From NCBI RefSeq assembly GCF_000741715.1, contig NZ_JGZN01000013.1, positions 241,388 through 305,387 on the forward strand: 64,000 nt of DNA, given 5' to 3'. Below are positions 43,359-52,771 of this stretch, piece by piece. Origin of the DNA: Bifidobacterium saguini DSM 23967 (lineage in GTDB: Bacteria > Actinomycetota > Actinomycetes > Actinomycetales > Bifidobacteriaceae). Each line of letters starts with the position of its first letter. Within the stretch, counting starts at the first letter, position 1. Both the position numbers and the translations under genes were made by a program. The notes beneath the pieces were generated by a model, which saw only the letters and a list, made by a program, of their open reading frames with translations, was not told the origin of the DNA and did no database searches.

Positions 43359-43416
43359 CGAAAATAAACTGCCGGTATCAGCCATGTGATTGATACCGGC
43401 AGTTTATTTTCGTTAC
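43355..43416. terminator. Bidirectional terminator overlapping two stop codons
   Basis: Arms of 26 bp are perfectly complementary (43355-43380 with 43391-43416) around a 10-base loop, with A/T-rich outer stem parts giving U-runs on both sides. The arms include the TAA of the TetR gene and the stop of the ROK gene, which is read in the opposite direction. Confidence 0.85.
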
Positions 43417-44303
43417 TTCTGCAGCTCGGTTACGAACGCGTAATAGGCTCCAATCAGACCGGCATAGCTCACGTTGCGGCAACGTTTGATGGGGGTGGCG
43501 AAATCCTTCCAATATGGGATCGTGTCTAAGGCTTGTTCCACCAGCGGCATGAATGCCGTCTCCTGGCATACCGCTCCGCCCAGCAATACGCATTCAGGGT
43601 CGAGCGACACCACCACGTTGTAGATGCCCACGGCGATGTACTGAGCCCACTCCTCCACGATGTTGCGCACTTCCGGATCATTCATACGGCGCAACAGGCT
43701 GGAGGGCACCACGATTTCGGCAGGACCACCGAATTTCTCCGCATAGCGTTCACTCAACCGATCCGTGGCCGAGTATTCATGCAGCGATCGCGCGCCTTCC
43801 GTCTGATAGTTCGTAATCATCATGCCGAGCTCGCCAGCACGCCAATCACGGCCGCGGCGAATATGTCCATCCAAGAACAGTGCGCCGCCCACACCGGCAT
43901 CGGTGATGGTGAACACCACAAAATCATCGAGTTTACGGGCGTTGCCGGCGTATCGTTCGGCGATAGCTGCGCAATTCGCATCATTCTCTACCCAAATAGG
44001 CAGATCATCACCGAGCCTGCGGCGCAATTCCTTGCCCACATTCTGCTTATACAGGGCATTGACCGCCCCACCGGTGATGGTGCGCTGCTTCTTGACGTCA
44101 ACGAATCCGGGCAGGCTCAGCGCAATACCATCAATCGACTCCTGCTGTTGGCGCACTACATTGGCAATGCCATCGAATAAATCTTCGGAATCTTCCTTGG
44201 GCGTGGCAAAAGCAGCCGGCACATCCTGAATACCGTCAGTCACCACAGCATGGCGAATAAACCTGTACCCCACATCAAATGTCAGCACACGTGTGCTTTC
44301 CAT
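43413..44303 (-). CDS. Divergent ROK-family protein
   Basis: 296 residues, the length of ROK sugar kinases with no HTH. The catalytic Asp motif is kept (WVENDANCAA, about residue 106), and GALFLDGHIRRG and AGELGM are recognisable. Yet the phosphate-1 motif reads FDVGYRF instead of DxGGT, and the CxCGxxGCxE zinc motif is missing. It may phosphorylate glucose from the GH3/GH94 steps or another released sugar, or it may be a sensor without kinase activity. It is read from the left flank of the GH42 operon, separated from it by a terminator, so it should have its own promoter. Confidence 0.8.
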   Translation of the reverse strand: MESTRVLTFDVGYRFIRHAVVTDGIQDVPAAFATPKEDSEDLFDGIANVVRQQQESIDGIALSLPGFVDVKKQRTITGGAVNALYKQNVGKELRRRLGDDLPIWVENDANCAAIAERYAGNARKLDDFVVFTITDAGVGGALFLDGHIRRGRDWRAGELGMMITNYQTEGARSLHEYSATDRLSERYAEKFGGPAEIVVPSSLLRRMNDPEVRNIVEEWAQYIAVGIYNVVVSLDPECVLLGGAVCQETAFMPLVEQALDTIPYWKDFATPIKRCRNVSYAGLIGAYYAFVTELQK

Positions 44304-44389
44304 ATGCCCTCCTCGGCTGTTCCGGCTACTCCTTTCGCCTCGTTGACGCTTTCACACCAGCATGAAACGGAGCAATACCGGTAGTTTAA

Positions 44390-44432
44390 CAGGCCTTGTT
44401 ATTCGTATTGATGACCGACTTAACAAGGCCTG
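44390..44432 (-). terminator. Terminator after GH42 gene
   Basis: Perfect 12-bp stem CAGGCCTTGTTA (44390-44401) with TAACAAGGCCTG (44421-44432), followed on the minus strand by TTAAACTACC. It starts 10 bp after the GH42 stop and closes the GH31-GH43-GH42 operon. Confidence 0.75.
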
Positions 44433-44441
44433 AGATTTGAG

Positions 44442-46508
44442 TTATCGTGCCGCCACAATGACCTGATACGGAGCCAATGTGCAGTCAGATTCCAGCACGG
44501 CATCGTGAGCCAGCAGGTCGGCGGCACCAGACAGGGCCGGCAATGCAACCTGCTGCTCACGGTCGGTCAGGTTGATGATGAATGTAAACACTCGGCCATC
44601 ATCCGCATATCGTTCGGCGACTTCGACGCCATCCGGGGTATTCACCGAAGCCAAGCCTGCGGCATCTACTATCGGCTGTACCAACGCATCCATGCCGGGC
44701 TCGCTCAGCGGAGTGCCCACATAGTAAGCCTCACCCTTGCCGAACGTGTTCACGGTAACGGCTGGCGTGCCGGCATAGAATTCGCTGCCTCCATAGGTGG
44801 CGAGCGTACGGGCGCCTTCCAGATGCATGATGCTGGCCACGATTTCGCCGCTTGCCTCTACTGTGCCCTTGGCTGCAGCAGCCTCCGCGCCGAACGACAC
44901 TGGGATCGTCTCCCCTGGTGCCATTGCATCAATTTCCTCGGCCCAGACGCCGGCGAGCGCACGGAACGGACCGGGGTAACCGCCCGGAATCACCAGATCA
45001 TGCTCGTCGTGAATGCCGGACATGTAGCCGGTGATGAATCGTCCGCCATCGCGCACATATGCTTCAACGGCTTCGGCAACGCCGGGCTTAACCATGATCA
45101 GCGTCGGTGCCGCCACAATGGCGTAACGGGCGAGCTCGGCTGCCGACGTGGTGCTGGGGATGATGTCCACGGCAAGTCCGCGACGGTTGAATGCACGGTA
45201 GAAGCGGTGCACTTCATCCGGGTAGGAGAAGCCTGCGATGGGTCCCACGCAGCCTTCCAGCGACCAGTAGCTTTCCCAGTCGAACATGATGGCCACATGT
45301 GCATGCACTTCGGAACCCATAATCTGCGGTGCGATATTCTCGAGTGCTTCGCCAAGCGCCGAAGTCTCACGGAATACGCGGGATTCCTCGGTACCATCAT
45401 GTGCGATCACGGCGCCGTGGAAGCGTTCGCAACCGCCAATCGACTGCCGCATTTGGAAGAACTGCACGGTATCCGCGCCATGTGCCACGGCCTGCCAGCT
45501 CAATGCGGCCACCTCGCCGGGGCGCTTGACCTTGCAGTATGGGAACCAGTTCTGCTGGTTCGGCGTCTGTTCCATCAGCATGAACGGTTTGCCACCGCCC
45601 ACGCCACGCATCAAGTCGTGGTTCAGGGCCACGCGGCTTGCCGGCATGCCCATGCCCGGGTAGTTGTCCCAGCTGATCACGTCCATTTCTGGACCCCATG
45701 TGAAGTAGTCGAGGTCTTTGAACGTACCCATCAGATTCGTGGTGATGGGCGTGATGGCATCGAACCGGCGCACGGCGTCGCGCTCGTTCGTAAAGCATGC
45801 CAGCTGGGATTCGTTCTGGAATCGGCGGTAGTCGATGAGCAGCCCGGAGATTACGCACTTCCTCGGATCCCAGTCGGATCCGATGCCGTCGCCGTAGCCG
45901 ACCGGTGGCACGATATCCGCCCAATCCACAATGGTGTGGCTCCAGAAGTTCGCGCACCATGCTTTGTTGAGCGCCTCGAGAGTGCCGTACTTGGCCTTGA
46001 GCCATGTGCGGAATGCTTCAGCGCAGGTTTCGCAGTAGCATAGGCCGCCGCCTCCGCCGTATTCGTTGCCGATATGCCAAGCCTTCAAGCCTTCAGTGCC
46101 GGCGTATCGTTCGGCGATCTTGCCGGCGAGTTTGCCGGCAACCGCACGGAAGTAGGCAGAGTTCGGGCAGAAGTTATGGCGGCCGCCGAACACATGGCGC
46201 TGCCCTTCGAATGTGGTGCGAATGATTTCAGGATGTTCGCGCACCATCCATGCGGGCAATGCGGCGGTGCCTGTGGCGAACACAATGTTGAAGTGATGCT
46301 TGATCAGCAATGCCACGATCTTGTCAAGCATCGTGAAATCGTAGGCCTCCTCGCCCGACTGCAGCAGCGTCCAGGAGAACACGTTGATGGTTGCCTCATT
46401 GATGTGCGCGTCCTCGAGCATGTCGAGATCGCGTTCCCATGTTTCCTCGGGCCATTGTTCCGGGTTCCAGTCGCCGCCGAAGAGGAACGTGTCGAATAAA
46501 GGTGTCAT
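44442..46508 (-). CDS. Beta-galactosidase, GH42
   Basis: 688 residues, typical GH42 size. (FGGDWNPEQWP) at the N-terminus, acid/base Glu 149 in HIGNEYGGGG, a cysteine cluster C-Y-C-E-T-C (157-162) like the metal site of GH42, and nucleophile Glu 313 in FMLMEQTPNQQNW. Trimer-type and beta-sandwich domains follow. It removes beta-linked galactose and has no signal peptide. In this locus the likely target is galactose on xylose side chains of xyloglucan oligosaccharides; in bifidobacteria other GH42 enzymes act on galacto-oligosaccharides. It is last in the GH31-GH43-GH42 operon. Confidence 0.92.
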   Translation of the reverse strand: MTPLFDTFLFGGDWNPEQWPEETWERDLDMLEDAHINEATINVFSWTLLQSGEEAYDFTMLDKIVALLIKHHFNIVFATGTAALPAWMVREHPEIIRTTFEGQRHVFGGRHNFCPNSAYFRAVAGKLAGKIAERYAGTEGLKAWHIGNEYGGGGGLCYCETCAEAFRTWLKAKYGTLEALNKAWCANFWSHTIVDWADIVPPVGYGDGIGSDWDPRKCVISGLLIDYRRFQNESQLACFTNERDAVRRFDAITPITTNLMGTFKDLDYFTWGPEMDVISWDNYPGMGMPASRVALNHDLMRGVGGGKPFMLMEQTPNQQNWFPYCKVKRPGEVAALSWQAVAHGADTVQFFQMRQSIGGCERFHGAVIAHDGTEESRVFRETSALGEALENIAPQIMGSEVHAHVAIMFDWESYWSLEGCVGPIAGFSYPDEVHRFYRAFNRRGLAVDIIPSTTSAAELARYAIVAAPTLIMVKPGVAEAVEAYVRDGGRFITGYMSGIHDEHDLVIPGGYPGPFRALAGVWAEEIDAMAPGETIPVSFGAEAAAAKGTVEASGEIVASIMHLEGARTLATYGGSEFYAGTPAVTVNTFGKGEAYYVGTPLSEPGMDALVQPIVDAAGLASVNTPDGVEVAERYADDGRVFTFIINLTDREQQVALPALSGAADLLAHDAVLESDCTLAPYQVIVAAR

Positions 46509-46532
46509 GCGATGCTCCTTTTGCCGCCGGCT

Positions 46533-46553
46533 CCCCTTTTGAGGGAGCCGGGC
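46533..46553. repeat. GGCTCCCC hairpin between GH43 and GH42 genes
   Basis: GGCTCCC and GGGAGCC arms (46533-46553, extended by CCGGC/GCCGG) form a tight hairpin directly after the GH43 stop. It shares its words with the outer part of the dispersed GGCTCCCTC element. No U-tract, so partial attenuation or 3'-end protection is possible. Confidence 0.6.
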
Positions 46554-46562
46554 AGAATTGTG

Positions 46563-48101
46563 TTACTGCTGCACGCTGTAGTGCACGTTGTTGAAGGTGA
46601 TGTTGCCTTGGCCGTGTGCATAGACGCCGAGCAGGATGCCGGTGAAGCCACCTGCGTTGGTGAAGCTCAGCAGTTTGCCCGGCACATGGCCGAGCAGTTG
46701 CTCGCCGCCTGCGAATGCACTGGTGTTGGCCACGGCGAAGTCATATCCGGATTCGTCGCCGCGCACAATCAGGCGCAGTTTGGCGCTTGCCGGCACAGCT
46801 ACAGTACCGACTATGGTGGCAAGTCCGGCGTTGTGAGCCGTGGCTTTGACGCGAATCAATCCGTTGGCATCGGATGCTCGCACTGCGATGGTCAGGTAGT
46901 GGTGACTGTTGGCGTATACGGCAACGCCTGCTTCACCGAGGGACAGTGCGCGGGCGTCCGCCAATGTTGCGCCGAATTCGAAACGCAGGTCGGTCTGGCG
47001 AGTGCCGATCATCGGTGCACCGTGGGTCAGATCGAATGATTGTGCGGCTGCATGCACGGTAATGGTCGCGTTATTGGTGGTGGCCGGCGCCATTGCATGA
47101 CCGGACGATACGATGTACTGCTTGTCCGAATCGATGCCGGGAGTAATCCATTCAACATCTGATTCCAGTGAATCATTGTGACCGTTGAGGTCGCAGTCGT
47201 ATGACTGATCGGCCAACTCAGGCCAGCCATCCTTCCAATCGAACCAGACGGCGTACGGTTCGCGGCCGACCCAGCCTTGGGCTGGGTATTCGTTGTTGTT
47301 GCGGGTGCCGTGGAATACCATCAGCGTGCGATCGTCTTCGAAATGCGCGCAATCGCAGTGGCCGATGGCCTGCAGGGTCAGATGGGTGGAACGGTTGGTG
47401 ATCAGTGGATTGCCTGGATACATCTCGTACGGGCCAGTCGGATTGTTGGAACGTGCGATGTTTTCCATATGCCCGGATTCGGTGCCACCTTCTGCCCACA
47501 TCAGATAGTAGGTGTCGCCGCGCTTGTACATGTGCGGGCCTTCCGGATTGGAACCGGTGATACCGCCACAGATGCGCTTACGCTTGGTCAGCACCGTTCC
47601 GGTGGTGACGTCGATTTTCGATAGGTAGATACCGGCTGGCTCGCGTTCGCCGTTCTCATCCGGCTCCCCGCCTTCGTTGCCACAGATGTAGGCGGTGCCA
47701 TCGTCGTCGAAGAACAGGCTCGGGTCGATGCCGGGCCAGCCTTCCACCCAGATGGGATCCGACCAGCCGGCGTGTGGATCGGTTGAGGTGAGAATCATGT
47801 TGCCGGCGTTCACGTTGGTCACGATGAGGTAGTAGGTGCCATCGTGGTAGCGCAAGGTGGGCGCATAGATGCCCTGGCTGTTGTCCATCGTCTCGTACGG
47901 GAACTGCTCGGGGCGGTTCATCGCGTCGCCGATCTTGTGCCAGTGTTCGCCGTCTTCGGATTCGAAAACCGGGAGCCCTGGGAAGAATTCGAACGAGCTG
48001 TTGACCATCAGGTATGTGCCCTGCGGGGTTTCGCAGATGGTGGGGTCCGGGTGGAATCCGGAGGCGATGCGCCGTGCCGGCTTAACGTTGAACAGGGTCA
48101 T
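46563..48101 (-). CDS. Glycoside hydrolase family 43 (arabinofuranosidase/xylosidase type)
   Basis: 512 residues, no signal peptide. Five-bladed propeller with the catalytic base Asp 19 (GFHPDP), the pKa modulator Asp 126 (GIDPSLF) and the acid Glu 187 (NPEGPH), followed by a C-terminal beta-sandwich (about 330-512), the layout of subfamilies such as GH43_11 and GH43_12. It cleaves alpha-L-arabinofuranosyl or beta-xylosyl ends. Arabinose occurs on xyloglucans of some plants and on arabinoxylan, so it would widen the range of substrates. AAAGG lies upstream. It follows the GH31 gene after a MITE-like insertion. Confidence 0.88.
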   Translation of the reverse strand: MTLFNVKPARRIASGFHPDPTICETPQGTYLMVNSSFEFFPGLPVFESEDGEHWHKIGDAMNRPEQFPYETMDNSQGIYAPTLRYHDGTYYLIVTNVNAGNMILTSTDPHAGWSDPIWVEGWPGIDPSLFFDDDGTAYICGNEGGEPDENGEREPAGIYLSKIDVTTGTVLTKRKRICGGITGSNPEGPHMYKRGDTYYLMWAEGGTESGHMENIARSNNPTGPYEMYPGNPLITNRSTHLTLQAIGHCDCAHFEDDRTLMVFHGTRNNNEYPAQGWVGREPYAVWFDWKDGWPELADQSYDCDLNGHNDSLESDVEWITPGIDSDKQYIVSSGHAMAPATTNNATITVHAAAQSFDLTHGAPMIGTRQTDLRFEFGATLADARALSLGEAGVAVYANSHHYLTIAVRASDANGLIRVKATAHNAGLATIVGTVAVPASAKLRLIVRGDESGYDFAVANTSAFAGGEQLLGHVPGKLLSFTNAGGFTGILLGVYAHGQGNITFNNVHYSVQQ

Positions 48102-48128
48102 GATTCTACCTTTATTGCAAAGTCTTAT

Positions 48129-48252
48129 TGGCTCTGTTAAACCAAAATTGACACACCCCTTATTTTTGGCTCCCCTTGTCAGGGGAGCTGGCGGCGAAGC
48201 CGACTGAGGGGTAGTTCCGCCGGATTCATGTCAATCTAGGTTTAACAGAGCC
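48129..48252. mobile_element. MITE-like element, 124 bp
   Basis: Terminal inverted repeats GGCTCTGTTAAACC (48129-48142) and GGTTTAACAGAGCC (48239-48252), 14 bp perfect and extendable to 24 bp with two mismatches through ATTGACA. The inside (48168-48211) is a copy of the dispersed GGCTCCCC...GACTGAGGGG element. It encodes no protein. No clear target duplication is visible. It lies inside the GH31-GH43 operon. Confidence 0.75.
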
Positions 48253-48268
48253 ATGTTTTTTACGCTGA

Positions 48269-50308
48269 TCAGAAGGCCAGCGGATCGGAGCCAGGGCGGA
48301 CCAGCACGGGCAGAGTGTGGTAGTCGTACTGTTCGGTGTACCAGCGGCCCGGCTCGTAGGTCTTGCCGGTCAGCAGGTTGGCCCATGCCTCACCAGCGTG
48401 GTCGCCGCCAGCGTCCGGCACGTAGAAGCGCGCGGTGCCGTCTTCGGAGAACACCGGTGCCACCAAGAGGTCGTCACCCAGCATGTACTGGGTATCGATG
48501 TCTTCGCAGGCCGGGTCGGTCGGGAACTCAAGCACCATTGCGCGCATCATCGGCACGCCGGTCTCATGGGTTTCCTTGGCCATAGCTTCCAGATACGGCT
48601 TGAGCTTGAGCTTGAGCTCGGTGAACTCGCGGGAGACCTCTACAGCCTCGTCACCGTACAGCCACGGCACCTTGTATTCAGTGGAACCGTGGTAGCGGGA
48701 GTGGGAGGAGAGCAGGCCGAACTGGGTCCAACGCTTGAACAGATCCGGGGTCGGCTTGTCTTCGAAGCCGGCGATGTCGTGGCTCCAGTAGCCGAAACCG
48801 GACATGCCGAAGCTCAGGCCAGCGCGCAGGGATTCGGCCATAGACGGGTAGTTGGAGGAGCAGTCGCCACCCCAGTGCACCGGGAACTGCTGGCCGCCCA
48901 CGGTGGCGGAGCGAGCGAACAGAATCGCCTCGTCCTTGCCCTTGGTTTCCACCAGCACGTCGTACACGGCCTTGTTGTACAGGTAGGTGTAGTAGTTGTG
49001 CATCAGCTCGGGGTCGGAGCCATCGTAGTACTGCACGCCTTCGGTGGGGATACGCTCGCCGAAGTCGGTCTTGAAGCAGTCGACGCCCTGAGCCACGAGG
49101 TGCTTGAGCTTGTCCTGGTACCACTTGGTGGCTTCGGGGTTGGTGAAGTCGACGATGGCCATGCCGGCCTGCCACTTATCCCACTGCCAGACGTCGCCAT
49201 CGGTGGTCTTGATGAAGTAGCCCTTCTTGGCGCCTTCCTCGAACAGCGGGGACTTCTGGCCGATGTAGCTGTTGATCCACACGCACACCTTCAGACCGCG
49301 CTCGTGCAGCTTGGCGAGCAGGCCTTCCGGATCGGGGAACTTGGTCTCATCCCACTCGAAGTTGCACCATTCGAGTTCCTTCATCCAACGGCAGTCGAAG
49401 TGGAACACGGACAGCGGAATGTTGCGCTTGGCCATGCCGTCGACGAATTCCATCACGGTCTTCTCGTCGTAATCGGTGGTGAAGGAGGTGGAGAGCCACA
49501 GACCGTAGCTCCAGTCCGGCACCAGCGGCGGCTTGCCGGTCAGGTCGGTGTAGGTGTTGAGAATGCCCTTCAAATCCTTGCCGCCGATAACCGAGTAGCT
49601 CATTTCTTCGCCAGGTACGGAGAACTGCACGCGGGAGACCTTCTCGGAGCCGATTTCGAAGCTGACCTTGCCGGGGTTGTCCACGTACAGGCCGTACCCC
49701 TTGTTGGACAGGTAGAACGGAATGTTCTTGTAAGCCTGCTCGGTGCCGGTGCCGCCATCTTCGTTCCAGATGTCAACGGTCTGGCCGTTCTTGACGAAGT
49801 TGGTGAAGCGTTCACCCAAGCCGTAGATCTTCTCGCTAACGCCGAGATCCAGCTGTTCGGAAACGTGCAGACGGCCTTCCGGATCGGTCACGAGACCCTT
49901 GGCACGCCAGCCGGAGTGAGCGATGACCTTGCCGTCGTAAACATACTTGAAGTCGATGGTCTCGCCCTTGGAAATCTCCAGCGTCAGCTTGCCGGAAGTG
50001 AAGGACCACTTGTCATCGTCCTCGGTGATGGTGACGTTCGGGTCGGATTCGTTGAGCGCGAACTTCGGGCAGTGGCCGCGATCCTTCTTGAAGTTGATGA
50101 GCCTGGTGGTGATGATGTCTTCACGCGGGCTGGTGACTTCGATGGTCAGAATGCCGCCATCCAGGGTCTGGCCGGGGTGATGAATCGGCACGCCGAACGG
50201 GCAGAACAGGGTGAGCTTCTTTTCTGCGACGTTCGCCGTGTACACATTGGCCGCGTACTTGACGTCGAAGCCGTCTTTGACAAGCCAGCCACCATTGAGG
50301 AACTTCAT
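48269..50308 (-). CDS. Alpha-xylosidase, GH31 (YicI-like)
   Basis: 679 residues, no signal peptide. It matches E. coli YicI in motifs and even numbering: nucleophile Asp 415 in FKTDFGERIPTEG and acid Asp 482 in VHWGGDCSSNYPSM; also YGLGERFTNFVKNGQ and VFHFDCRWM. YicI-type enzymes remove alpha-1,6-linked xylose from the non-reducing end of xyloglucan oligosaccharides (isoprimeverose unit), an activity with little use for other common gut glycans. It is the first gene of an operon with GH43 and GH42 and lies 44 bp downstream of operator copy 2. Confidence 0.94.
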   Translation of the reverse strand: MKFLNGGWLVKDGFDVKYAANVYTANVAEKKLTLFCPFGVPIHHPGQTLDGGILTIEVTSPREDIITTRLINFKKDRGHCPKFALNESDPNVTITEDDDKWSFTSGKLTLEISKGETIDFKYVYDGKVIAHSGWRAKGLVTDPEGRLHVSEQLDLGVSEKIYGLGERFTNFVKNGQTVDIWNEDGGTGTEQAYKNIPFYLSNKGYGLYVDNPGKVSFEIGSEKVSRVQFSVPGEEMSYSVIGGKDLKGILNTYTDLTGKPPLVPDWSYGLWLSTSFTTDYDEKTVMEFVDGMAKRNIPLSVFHFDCRWMKELEWCNFEWDETKFPDPEGLLAKLHERGLKVCVWINSYIGQKSPLFEEGAKKGYFIKTTDGDVWQWDKWQAGMAIVDFTNPEATKWYQDKLKHLVAQGVDCFKTDFGERIPTEGVQYYDGSDPELMHNYYTYLYNKAVYDVLVETKGKDEAILFARSATVGGQQFPVHWGGDCSSNYPSMAESLRAGLSFGMSGFGYWSHDIAGFEDKPTPDLFKRWTQFGLLSSHSRYHGSTEYKVPWLYGDEAVEVSREFTELKLKLKPYLEAMAKETHETGVPMMRAMVLEFPTDPACEDIDTQYMLGDDLLVAPVFSEDGTARFYVPDAGGDHAGEAWANLLTGKTYEPGRWYTEQYDYHTLPVLVRPGSDPLAF

Positions 50309-50351
50309 TGTTACGTCTCCTTCATTGCGAGTACGTTGTGTTGAAATGTAT

Positions 50352-50375
50352 CTTATTTATAAGTCTATAAATAAC
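50352..50375. promoter_or_regulatory. AT-rich 24-bp operator, copy 2 (upstream of GH31 gene)
   Basis: Half-site CTTATTTATAA, centre GT, and a right half matching the reverse complement at 9 of 11 positions. It starts 44 bp before the alpha-xylosidase ATG. Confidence 0.8.
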
Positions 50376-50433
50376 CAATTTCGACACGCCAGTGCTGTAC
50401 TAACTGCCGCATAAATACCGCAATACAACGCAA

Positions 50434-50476
50434 AAGGCCTGCCGCAGATTGCATTGAGCAATCCACGGCAGGCCTT
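50434..50476 (-). terminator. Terminator after GH3 gene
   Basis: Perfect 11-bp stem AAGGCCTGCCG (50434-50444) with CGGCAGGCCTT (50466-50476); the loop also has ATTGC/GCAAT pairing. It closes the transporter-GH29-GH3 operon, 15 bp after the stop. Confidence 0.8.
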
Positions 50477-50491
50477 GATATTGCTGAGATT

Positions 50492-52708
50492 TCAGGCGGT
50501 GATAGCCACACCGTCTTGAGATCGATTGGAATCCGCAGCCTCACATGCAGCGAGGAAGCCGGTCAGTCGAATATCCGCCACTGATTCGCCAACGTACACA
50601 TGGGCGGCCGGCGCAAGGGCATATGCTCCCGACTCGTTGGACCAGTAGCGCAGCGCACGAGCGGCATCGAGCGCCAGTTCAACCTGACGGCTTTCGCCCG
50701 GCTGCAGTTCCACCTTTGTGAATCCGCGCAATTCCTTAACCGGGCGGCGCTCACCGGTACCTTCAAGACCGAAGTACACCTGCGGCACGGCTTTGCCGGC
50801 TCGCTTGCCGGTATTGGTCACCGTGAAGGCCACATGCACTGCGCCATCCACGAGTCGCACATCGCACGCGCTGTACTCAAACGTGGTGTATCCCAAGCCA
50901 TGACCGAACGGGAAGAGTACTGGAGCATGCTCGGTCTCGTAGTGGCGGTAGCCCACGAAAATATCCTCGTCGTAGCGCACATGAAGGCCGGGGCCGAATG
51001 TACCGATGGAATGCGCTGGGCTGTCTTCCAGAGCAATCGGGAACGTTTCGGGCAAGTGACCGCTCGGATTCACACGGCCAAGCAGGGTTTCGGCGAGCGC
51101 GGTGCCGGATTCGCATCCGTTGTACCAGTTCCAGACGATGGCGCGAGCGCGATCGGCCCACGGCATAGCCACCGGAGAGCCGGCCACGAACACCAAGATC
51201 GTATTCGGATCAGCTTCAAGCAGTGCTTCAATCAGCTCATCCTGGCCGTAGGGCAGCTGCAGGTTCTCACGGTCGCGGCCTTCAAGATCGTATTCGTGGT
51301 CAAGTCCGCCTACGAAAATCACCGGATCGCCGGAGGCTGCGTATTCGCGGGCTAGGGATACGGCTTCCTCGCGCAGACGGACGGCACGCTCGGCATCATC
51401 GGCGGCGGAGCCAACCGAGTTCTCCAAGCTGTCTTCCTGCCAGGAATCATCCTGCACCACCTGCTTGGCGTCATAGCCGAGCGCGTATTCAATTTCCACG
51501 TTGCCGCCGAGCTGGCCATTCAGACCCAAGATCGGCGTCACTTCGTGCAGCGCCTTGATAACCGCGCTGCCACCACCACTGGAGTGGATGCGGTCGGCAT
51601 TCGCGCCAACAACCAGCACGCGGCGCATCGAATGCTCATCGAGCGGCAACAACGTATTGCCTTGGGCATCAGCATCATTCTTCAGCAGCACGATGGATTC
51701 GCGGGCCACATCCAGTGCAGCCTGAGCGTGCGCGAGCGTGGCATAGGAGCCGGGCTTGCGGGCGGTGTTCACAGTGCCGTTCTCACCGTGTGCCGGCAGC
51801 ATGTGCAGTGCATCCATGACGGCAAGCACGCGCAATACCTTGGTGTCGATGTCCGCTTCGTCAACCTCGCCATCCTTAACGGCCTTGCGCAGCGGGTTCG
51901 CAAAGTAGTACTCATCGAAGTTCGGCGTTACGGACATCTCCACGTCCAGGCCCACGCGGGCGCTGGCCACCGTGCGCTTGACGGCACTCCAGTCGGAGAC
52001 CACGAAGCCGCGGAAGCCCCATTCGTCGCGCAGAATATCGTCTAGCAGGCGCTTGGATTCGCAGCACTGCTCACCGTTGACGAGGTTATATGCGCCCATC
52101 AAAGACAGCACGCCGCCGCGCTTGACCACATCCTCGAACGCGGGCAGGTAGATTTCACGCAATGCTCGCTCGCTGATGGTCTCATCGACTTCCAAGCGAT
52201 CGGTTTCCTGGCTGTTGGCTGCATAATGCTTGGCGCAGGCGGCCACATCGGATTCCTGCACGCCTTTGACGAAGGCCACGCCCTGCTCGCCGGTCAGATA
52301 AGGGTCTTCGCTCATGTATTCGAAATTGCGGCCGCACAGCGGGCTGCGCTTGATATTGATGGAAGGGCCAAGAATCACATCCTTGCCGCGGCCTCGGGCC
52401 TCGGCTCCCAGCACCTGGCCGGCCTTGTGTGCCAGGTCGCGGTTCCAAGTGGAGGCTACTGCGGAGCCGGATGGCAGGTAAGTGACGCGATCGCGGGTGT
52501 TATAGAGTGGAGCCCAATTGTCGTTGTGCAACTCCTCGCGCGGACCCATCGGGCCGTCATCCATCTTGAACGGCGGGATGCCGAGCCTCGGCACACCTTC
52601 GGTGCGGAAAAGGCCGGCAGCGTGAATCATATCGACTTTTTCATCCAGCGTAAGCTCGGCGAGCAGCGCGCGCGCTGCGGCAACGTTGGCTTCGGTAATG
52701 GCAGTCAT
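50492..52708 (-). CDS. Beta-glucosidase-type glycoside hydrolase family 3
   Basis: 738 residues from the ATG at 52708, preceded by GAAAGA; the frame remains open upstream without a site. GH3 layout: TIM barrel with KHYAAN (Lys 160, His 161) and the nucleophile Asp 239 in FVVSDW, an alpha/beta sandwich, and a C-terminal Fn3-like domain (GHGLGYTTFEYS, ELRGFTKVEL). It removes terminal beta-linked glucose (or xylose). No signal peptide. In the proposed pathway it trims the debranched cello-oligosaccharide backbone, leaving cellobiose for GH94. It is the last gene of the transporter operon. Confidence 0.9.
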   Translation of the reverse strand: MTAITEANVAAARALLAELTLDEKVDMIHAAGLFRTEGVPRLGIPPFKMDDGPMGPREELHNDNWAPLYNTRDRVTYLPSGSAVASTWNRDLAHKAGQVLGAEARGRGKDVILGPSINIKRSPLCGRNFEYMSEDPYLTGEQGVAFVKGVQESDVAACAKHYAANSQETDRLEVDETISERALREIYLPAFEDVVKRGGVLSLMGAYNLVNGEQCCESKRLLDDILRDEWGFRGFVVSDWSAVKRTVASARVGLDVEMSVTPNFDEYYFANPLRKAVKDGEVDEADIDTKVLRVLAVMDALHMLPAHGENGTVNTARKPGSYATLAHAQAALDVARESIVLLKNDADAQGNTLLPLDEHSMRRVLVVGANADRIHSSGGGSAVIKALHEVTPILGLNGQLGGNVEIEYALGYDAKQVVQDDSWQEDSLENSVGSAADDAERAVRLREEAVSLAREYAASGDPVIFVGGLDHEYDLEGRDRENLQLPYGQDELIEALLEADPNTILVFVAGSPVAMPWADRARAIVWNWYNGCESGTALAETLLGRVNPSGHLPETFPIALEDSPAHSIGTFGPGLHVRYDEDIFVGYRHYETEHAPVLFPFGHGLGYTTFEYSACDVRLVDGAVHVAFTVTNTGKRAGKAVPQVYFGLEGTGERRPVKELRGFTKVELQPGESRQVELALDAARALRYWSNESGAYALAPAAHVYVGESVADIRLTGFLAACEAADSNRSQDGVAITA

Positions 52709-52771
52709 GATGGTCTTTCTTTCGGTATTGCTCGGGTTGCAGCATCGATGTCGCAACCCAAGCTGCAGTGC

